From assembly GCF_963675305.1 (NCBI RefSeq), contig NZ_OY776147.1, positions 248,001 to 312,000 of the forward strand: a stretch of 64,000 nt of DNA. The letters are read 5' to 3'. How positions within the stretch are numbered: the first letter of the stretch is position 1; each line of letters starts with the position of its first letter. The DNA is from an uncultured Hyphomonas sp. (lineage in GTDB: Bacteria > Pseudomonadota > Alphaproteobacteria > Caulobacterales > Hyphomonadaceae). This document shows positions 59,532 through 64,000 of this stretch, piece by piece. Under the pieces are notes generated by a model. It searched no databases. It was not told the origin of the DNA and saw only the letters and a list, made by a program, of their open reading frames with translations. The translations under genes were made by a program, and so were the position numbers.

Positions 59532-59936
59532 ATGATGTCTGTGTTTGCCTTCGGGTTTGGGGTGATGGCGGCGTTTGCCGGTTCATCATCCCTGGTCGCT
59601 TCGGAAGTGATCCGGGCAGGAGATCCTGTCACAGCTTACAACGCAATGACCGAAGAAGGGGAGAGCGCATCTGGCGACCCGCTCGTCGGTCGTGAAGTAC
59701 TTCGTACGGTTTATGCGGGAAGGCCAATCACAATCGAGAATACGCGGGCGCCCGTCATCGTAAGGCGTAATCAGGTTGTGTCTGTAAAGTACATCAAGGG
59801 CGGTCTGGAGATCACGGCATCTGGCCGTGCCCTCGGTGATGCAGGCGTGAACGATCCGGTCACGGTACTGAATCAACAGTCGAAGCAAATGGTGCAGGGC
59901 ATCGTTCAGGAAAGCGGATGGGTATTGGCACAATGA
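59532..59936 (+). CDS. flgA: Flagella basal body P-ring formation protein FlgA
   Basis: A 134-residue periplasmic chaperone for P-ring assembly. A hydrophobic N-terminal signal (VFAFGFGVMAAFAGSSSLVAS) precedes the SAF-like domain: LVGREVLRTVYAGRPITIENTRAP, VSVKYIKGGLEITASGRAL, and VTVLNQQSKQMVQGIV. It is shorter than enteric FlgA, as common in alphaproteobacteria. Several start codons (GTG 59526, ATG 59532, ATG 59535) are equally possible. Overlaps flgH by four bases. Confidence 0.9.
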   Translation: MMSVFAFGFGVMAAFAGSSSLVASEVIRAGDPVTAYNAMTEEGESASGDPLVGREVLRTVYAGRPITIENTRAPVIVRRNQVVSVKYIKGGLEITASGRALGDAGVNDPVTVLNQQSKQMVQGIVQESGWVLAQ

Positions 59937-60640
59937 GAAACTTCATTTCAACCGCGCTTCTCGCGACAGCGGCCACGGCTTGTGCAGGGTCTCCGCTTTC
60001 GGATCCTAAACCGGAGCCCGTGCCACTCTATGCCGGGCCCTGGGCGGGAGCAGGGGTCGATATGGAGGCGGTCAGCGAGCCAAATCCGTCCCTTTGGGCA
60101 ACCTCGCCGAATGCGCTGCTCAGCATGCGCCGCGCCAAAGCTGTCGGTGATTTGCTGACTGTGGTCGTCGAAATGAATGACCAGGCGAACCTGAAAAGCT
60201 CTCTCTCTCGCAGTCAGGGATCCAGTGAGGATCTGGGCATTGATGCACTTCTTGGTCTTCCGGATGTTCTGAACAATGCCCTGCCAGGATCGGCGAGCGT
60301 GTCGCCGGCGATCGATTTCAAACGCAATTCGAATATGGCGGGCAATGGCGCGGTGAACCGGGCCGAACAGGTCACGTTTACACTTGCAGCGCGTGTTGTC
60401 GGGGTTGAGCCCAACGGGAACTTAATCATTCAGGGGTATCAGCAGACACGGGTCAGTAACGAGATCCGCTATCTGAGCGTCTCGGGCGTCATTCGCGCCC
60501 AGGACATTACCCGGACCAACACTGTAACATATGACAAGATCGCCGATGCCCAGCTTTCCTATGTCAATCAGGGTGACACAACCGGCCTTAACGGGCGCAA
60601 AGCAGTACCGAAGCTTCTGGACAAGGTGCTGCCATTCTAA
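59933..60640 (+). CDS. flgH: Flagellar L-ring lipoprotein FlgH
   Basis: A 235-residue outer-membrane lipoprotein forming the L ring. The signal ends at the lipid-modified cysteine in TAATACAGS. Seen: SLWATSPNALLSMRRAKAVGDLLTVVVEMND, and VVGVEPNGNLIIQGYQQTRVSNEIRYL, followed by SGVIRAQDI. The ATG at 59933 overlaps flgA; an upstream in-frame start would spoil the signal peptide. Confidence 0.94.
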   Translation: MRNFISTALLATAATACAGSPLSDPKPEPVPLYAGPWAGAGVDMEAVSEPNPSLWATSPNALLSMRRAKAVGDLLTVVVEMNDQANLKSSLSRSQGSSEDLGIDALLGLPDVLNNALPGSASVSPAIDFKRNSNMAGNGAVNRAEQVTFTLAARVVGVEPNGNLIIQGYQQTRVSNEIRYLSVSGVIRAQDITRTNTVTYDKIADAQLSYVNQGDTTGLNGRKAVPKLLDKVLPF

Positions 60641-60655
60641 GGGTGGGAGACCGGT

Positions 60656-61225
60656 ATGAAGCATGTCATCTCAGCAGTGGTTGCTGTCGTATGTATTCTC
60701 ATCGGCGGCATCACCGGACATTTCGTGAAGACGGGCCTGTCAGCAGCAGCCAGCCCGAATGCTCATGAGACATCCGGCAAGTCTGATGGCGGGCATGGTG
60801 CAGCCGATAGTCATGGCAGTGAGAAGAAAGAGTCTCACGGAGCGAAAAAGGAAGCTTCCGGTCACGGAGGCGGAGGCCATGGCAGCGATGGCGCGGCAGG
60901 CGGCGTCGTCTATTTCAAATTCACGCGTGAGTTCATCGTCCCGGTCATGCATGATCGCAAGGTCGAGAGCCTTGTGATCCTGAATATCAACCTGGAAGCA
61001 GATTCGAGCATTTCCCAGAAGCTGTTTTCCATGGAACCCAAGATCCGGGACAACATCATGACGACGCTGATTGAGCTCAGCAATGACGACCGGACTTTCG
61101 AGAACATCACCGATGTGGAAAGCTATGAGACGATCCGCGCCATGGTCCTGATGAACCTGCAAAAGGCGGTGCCGACAGGGATTCAGAATGTGCTTATTGT
61201 CGACATTGCACAGCAGGATCTCTGA
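60656..61225 (+). CDS. Second FliL-family protein with histidine-rich linker
   Basis: A 189-residue membrane-anchored protein. An N-terminal helix (VISAVVAVVCILIGGITGHFV) is followed by a linker of about 50 residues rich in His, Gly, Ser and Lys (SHGSEKKESHGAKKEASGHG and further), then a FliL-like domain (YFKFTREFIVPVMHDRKVESL, VILNINLEADSS, IQNVLIVDIAQQDL). It ends the motA-flgH operon. The classical fliL is at 43491-44015, so the locus has two members. The histidines could bind metal; that is inference. Confidence 0.85.
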   Translation: MKHVISAVVAVVCILIGGITGHFVKTGLSAAASPNAHETSGKSDGGHGAADSHGSEKKESHGAKKEASGHGGGGHGSDGAAGGVVYFKFTREFIVPVMHDRKVESLVILNINLEADSSISQKLFSMEPKIRDNIMTTLIELSNDDRTFENITDVESYETIRAMVLMNLQKAVPTGIQNVLIVDIAQQDL

Positions 61226-61255
61226 TCCCCAGGGGCAAATGGCCCGATCTGCAAT

Positions 61256-61885
61256 CTAGCGATCATACTTTTCGACATTGGCCATCTCGGTGGTCAGGTT
61301 GAGTGACGTTTCCAGCAGTAGAGTCCCGTTTTCATCAACCGTGACGCCGGTAACAGTACCGATGAGACGGGGTGATGTGGTGCGCTGGAGCTCACCATCC
61401 TTGTACATCTGAATTTCCAGCTGATAGACGCCGTCTTCCGCCATCTGGTCTCCGGTGGAGGTTTCGCCGTTCCAGGTGTAGGTGCTTGCTTCCGGATCCA
61501 GAGTTTTCGACCAGATCTCGTTTCCGTCTGCATCCCGGACTTTCAGGGTGGTTTCGTCGGTGGATTCCGGAATGTCGACAACAAGATCCACGCCTTCGCC
61601 GGAATAGGGGGCCCATGATGTATCGATGGCAACGGTCTCCCCCAGCCACTGGCCCGCAAGAATGCTGGAATGCAACCCGCCGATCATGCTGGCAATGCCT
61701 TCCAGATGGGTGTTGGAAGCAACCTGTTGTTCCAGTGTCGAAAACGTCGCCAGTTGGTCAACGAACTGCGTGGAGTCCATCGGCGACAACGGGTCCTGGT
61801 TTCTGATCTGAGCGGTCAGCAGTTTGATAAATGAGTTGAACTCTTTGCCGATGGATTGAGTTGTGGTGCCAGATACGTCGGACAT
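61256..61885 (-). CDS. flgD: Flagellar hook capping protein FlgD
   Basis: A 209-residue hook scaffold protein. The N-terminal part has FNSFIKLLTAQIRNQDPLSPMDSTQFVDQLATFSTLEQ in short blocks diagnostic of FlgD, followed by a Tudor-like and an FnIII-like FLG domain (VRDADGNEIWSKTL, YTWNGETSTGDQMAEDGVY). It lies 11 bases after fliK, the usual pairing, because FlgD caps the hook while FliK sets its length. Confidence 0.94.
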   Translation of the reverse strand: MSDVSGTTTQSIGKEFNSFIKLLTAQIRNQDPLSPMDSTQFVDQLATFSTLEQQVASNTHLEGIASMIGGLHSSILAGQWLGETVAIDTSWAPYSGEGVDLVVDIPESTDETTLKVRDADGNEIWSKTLDPEASTYTWNGETSTGDQMAEDGVYQLEIQMYKDGELQRTTSPRLIGTVTGVTVDENGTLLLETSLNLTTEMANVEKYDR

Positions 61886-61896
61886 GTGGCTGATCC

Positions 61897-63342
61897 TTAA
61901 AGTCTGATATCAAGACCGCCGCTCGCCGTGCGGGCTGGGCGAAGGGTGTCTGCAGAGAGATTTGCCGTGGTCAGCGGCGGCGAATCCGCGCCGATGGCAC
62001 GGTCTCCAAACGCGCGTCCCGGCACGGGTGTGTGTGCGTGTTGCTGCCCGGAATGCTGTTGTTGCTGGAAGGTCATGTTCTGGCTGGACAGACCATTTCG
62101 CTCCAGGGCCTGGGTAAGTTCGAAATGCATGAGGCGAAGTTGTTTCAGCGCTTCCGGAGAATCGCCGGTGACAGTGATATGCTGAAGGCCGTTGGCGTCG
62201 AATTTGAAGTCAATCGAAACACGGCCGAGTTCCGGCGGATCCAGCTGAACTGTAATCCGGTCGGGCGTATCGTCAGGTGACGAGACAGCGTCAGTGATAA
62301 TCTTGACCGTCTCTGCCGGGCTGGCCGTGACAACCGCCTGAGTAGGCGTCATCTGGATCTGGGACGGGTTGGATTGCGCCTGTGCCGGAGAATTCGGGAC
62401 GGCGCCAAAAACTGTCATTGGCGATTGTTGGCTCGTCTCCGCGCCGTGCGCGGCGTGAGCTGACTTGCCGGAAATGCTGGCCGTGGCCTCACCTTCATCC
62501 GACTCGGCCAGAAGACTGGCGACTGACGGTCCATCTTCTTTCACGGCATCCGGGGAGTCTGCAGACACTTCTGCCAGATTATTGGGGTCGGGCGCCGCGG
62601 CGGTTGAAGTCGTGCCCGTGGAACCCGCCGCGGCGGAGGCTGATGCTTTTGTGCCTGCAACGCGCTGCAATTGCGATCCGGCCGTACTCTCCTTGGAAGA
62701 CATTTGCCCTGTGACGTTCATGCCTGACGCGGGCACCATTTCGGCCTGCCGTTCGGACGAAGTAGCTTGAATGACCGGTTGAGCTGCGTCCCCATTTGCA
62801 TCAGACTGGAGCGTCGCGGCGGTGTCTGCCGGCGGTTGGTCGGCAGCGGAACCTGTTTCAGACGGCACGCCGTCATCAGGTTTCTGAACTGAGGCTGCCA
62901 CAAGAAGTGGGTCAGACGGATCCTCTTGTTCTGTGTCGGTTTCCGTGTCGGCTTGAGCAATCTCTTCGGGTGTCACGTCGTGCCCGGTGTGCGGACCAGT
63001 CGTTCCGGTGGCGACATCTATGTTGCCTTCTTCTATGTCGCCTTCTTCCGGTGAAAGACCAGCAGCTGGCTCGAGTGTTTCATCGTCAGGGAAACGGGGC
63101 AGTCCAGCTGTCGCCGCGGTGTCTGCCCTCTCAGCGGGCAAGATGCGGCCATATGCTTCGCCACCATTGCTTTTTCCCGCTGGTGTACCAGTCGTTTCTT
63201 CGGAAGAGGCAGCGCTGCTTTCCTGCTTCAGCGTTCGGGTGAAGGCTTCACCGGAATTGCTCGTCACAGCCTTGTTGGCTGAGCGGCCTGACTTGGCGCT
63301 TGCTGACGAATACGCCGGTTCCGATTCAATCAGAAATGTCAT
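61897..63342 (-). CDS. fliK: Flagellar hook-length control protein FliK
   Basis: A 481-residue secreted ruler protein. Residues 1-350 are low-complexity, rich in Ala, Ser, Thr, Glu and Asp, as normal for the disordered ruler region. The C-terminal Flg_hook domain is clear: RITVQLDPPELGRVSIDFKF, QHITVTGDSPEALKQLRLMH, and a QQQQHSGQQHAH tail. It is first in a two-gene unit with flgD and divergent from flgJ across 120 bases. Confidence 0.9.
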   Translation of the reverse strand: MTFLIESEPAYSSASAKSGRSANKAVTSNSGEAFTRTLKQESSAASSEETTGTPAGKSNGGEAYGRILPAERADTAATAGLPRFPDDETLEPAAGLSPEEGDIEEGNIDVATGTTGPHTGHDVTPEEIAQADTETDTEQEDPSDPLLVAASVQKPDDGVPSETGSAADQPPADTAATLQSDANGDAAQPVIQATSSERQAEMVPASGMNVTGQMSSKESTAGSQLQRVAGTKASASAAAGSTGTTSTAAAPDPNNLAEVSADSPDAVKEDGPSVASLLAESDEGEATASISGKSAHAAHGAETSQQSPMTVFGAVPNSPAQAQSNPSQIQMTPTQAVVTASPAETVKIITDAVSSPDDTPDRITVQLDPPELGRVSIDFKFDANGLQHITVTGDSPEALKQLRLMHFELTQALERNGLSSQNMTFQQQQHSGQQHAHTPVPGRAFGDRAIGADSPPLTTANLSADTLRPARTASGGLDIRL

Positions 63343-63369
63343 GACCGGTTACCATTCCCTGTCCCAATA

Positions 63370-63433
63370 TTAACCAAGTTACAACCAAAGGACATGAAAA
63401 CAGCGTTAACGCACCTGTCAGTCCGGCGATTAA
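63370..63433. promoter_or_regulatory. TTAA-rich divergent promoter region between fliK and flgJ
   Basis: TTAACC at 63370-63375, TTAA at 63406-63409 and 63430-63433 lie in the 120 bases between the two start codons. The first reads ATTAACCAAG, the same ten bases as on the minus strand upstream of flgE. CtrA-like control is plausible, but none has the N7 spacing. Confidence 0.4.
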
Positions 63434-63462
63434 ATTTTTCCGATCCGGACCCGGAGGACCTG

Positions 63463-63783
63463 ATGACCCAGCCTATCTCAATTCAGGCTTTCACCCCCAA
63501 AGCAGGCGAAACTGCAAATCGGCCAGCCGCCGGTGGGGAAGGGGCGGAAGCCTCTGATATTGGCAAACGCTTTGAGCAGATGCTCTGGACGGAAATGTTG
63601 TCCTATGCGGGGCTGGACAAGGCCTTCGCGCAAGATGGCGGCCAGGCCGCCGAGACCTTTTCGCGTTACGTTGTTGAATCCATCGCTGCAGATCTCGCGG
63701 AAAGCCACCCGATGGGCCTTGGAGAGGCTGTTGACCGCTCAGTTGCGGCGCGCCAATCACCACAACAGGATGACATCCCATGA
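63463..63783 (+). CDS. flgJ: Rod-binding protein, FlgJ N-terminal-like
   Basis: A 106-residue protein matching only the rod-binding domain of FlgJ (no muramidase domain, as usual in alphaproteobacteria). Seen: IGKRFEQMLWTEMLSYAGLDKAF, and ETFSRYVVESIAADLAESHPMGLGE. The ATG at 63463 follows GGAGG by five bases, so the longer upstream frame is rejected. It overlaps the next gene by four bases. Confidence 0.85.
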   Translation: MTQPISIQAFTPKAGETANRPAAGGEGAEASDIGKRFEQMLWTEMLSYAGLDKAFAQDGGQAAETFSRYVVESIAADLAESHPMGLGEAVDRSVAARQSPQQDDIP

Positions 63784-64000
63784 GCCAGGCAAATATCCAG
63801 TCGGAAATCGACGGGCTGAGGGAAACGCTCGCCCTTGAGAAGGAGTACCTGCTTGCTGGGCGGGCGCGGGAAACGCTGACGCTCACAGAGGCAAAACTCT
63901 CTGCGATGAATTCGCTGGAGACTGCCTTCGGTTCTTTCGAACCTGGCTCAGTGCCGCTTGCCTATCGGACGGACATGGCCGAAGTCGTCACGATGGCGAA
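63780..64000 (+). CDS. FlgN-like protein, truncated by the window end
   Basis: The first 73 residues of a helical protein (IQSEIDGLRETLALEKEYLLAGRARETLTL in short blocks). The ATG overlaps the flgJ stop (ATGA). Length, helicity and position after flgJ suggest a FlgN-type chaperone for hook-associated proteins, or the FlbY-type proteins of Caulobacter. The visible part is too short to decide. Confidence 0.5.
   Translation, partial: MSQANIQSEIDGLRETLALEKEYLLAGRARETLTLTEAKLSAMNSLETAFGSFEPGSVPLAYRTDMAEVVTMA

Overview
The window is a contiguous stretch of a GC-rich alphaproteobacterial chromosome. It carries a CpdR-type response regulator of the CtrA/ClpXP cell-cycle pathway, TTAA-type CtrA-like sites at flagellar promoters, a general-stress (EcfG-type) promoter, and a flagellar gene set with MotE-like, DUF6468 and FliL proteins. 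This fits a Caulobacterales/Hyphomonadales-like dimorphic bacterium, but that placement is inference. I see no insertion sequence, phage gene or CRISPR array.

Layout. (1) 1-7.5 kb is mixed chromosomal core: the end of a Wzx-like flippase, tRNA-Arg(CCG), a TraB/GumN lipoprotein, a HisN-type phosphatase, an XRE regulator, a probable small RNA with a strong terminator, an N-formylglutamate amidohydrolase divergent from cpdR, a TetR regulator with a perfect operator, and tRNA-Val(GAC). (2) 7.5-27.8 kb is a surface-polysaccharide locus: GDP-mannose 3,5-epimerase, DedA protein, a six-gene minus-strand operon (nucleotidyltransferase, SDR, GT2, CapD-like SDR, GT-C, ChbG deacetylase), an acyltransferase-SGNH fusion, an SDR/heptose kinase/aminotransferase operon, a GT4, and a pyruvyltransferase/GT4/HddC-GmhB fusion/AGE operon. 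Several of its promoter regions contain sigma-54-like -24/-12 elements.

(3) 27.8-31.9 kb is a trehalose operon (otsA, otsB, GH15) behind an EcfG-type promoter. (4) 32.0-39.0 kb holds two peptide-ligase/peptidase modules facing each other: circularly permuted ATP-grasp, alpha-E, transglutaminase and Anbu proteasome-like protein on plus; retropepsin-like protease, UUP1/7TM protein and RimK-like ATP-grasp on minus. Their stop codons overlap. (5) 39.2-42.3 kb is a small redox operon: lipoprotein cytochrome c, Tat-exported aldonolactone oxidase and a Tat-exported DTA/alanine-racemase-fold enzyme.

(6) 42.4-64 kb is a flagellar cluster: fliL-DUF6468-motE-like; fliF-fliH-fliN-fliP-fliG; flgE-flgK-flgL-flgI; motB; a divergent FliM-like protein; motA, a large periplasmic helical-repeat protein, flgF-flgG-flgA-flgH and a second fliL; flgD and fliK; flgJ and the start of a FlgN-like gene. 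Flagellins, FlhA/FlhB, FliQ/FliR, FliI, FliE, FlgB and FlgC lie outside the window.
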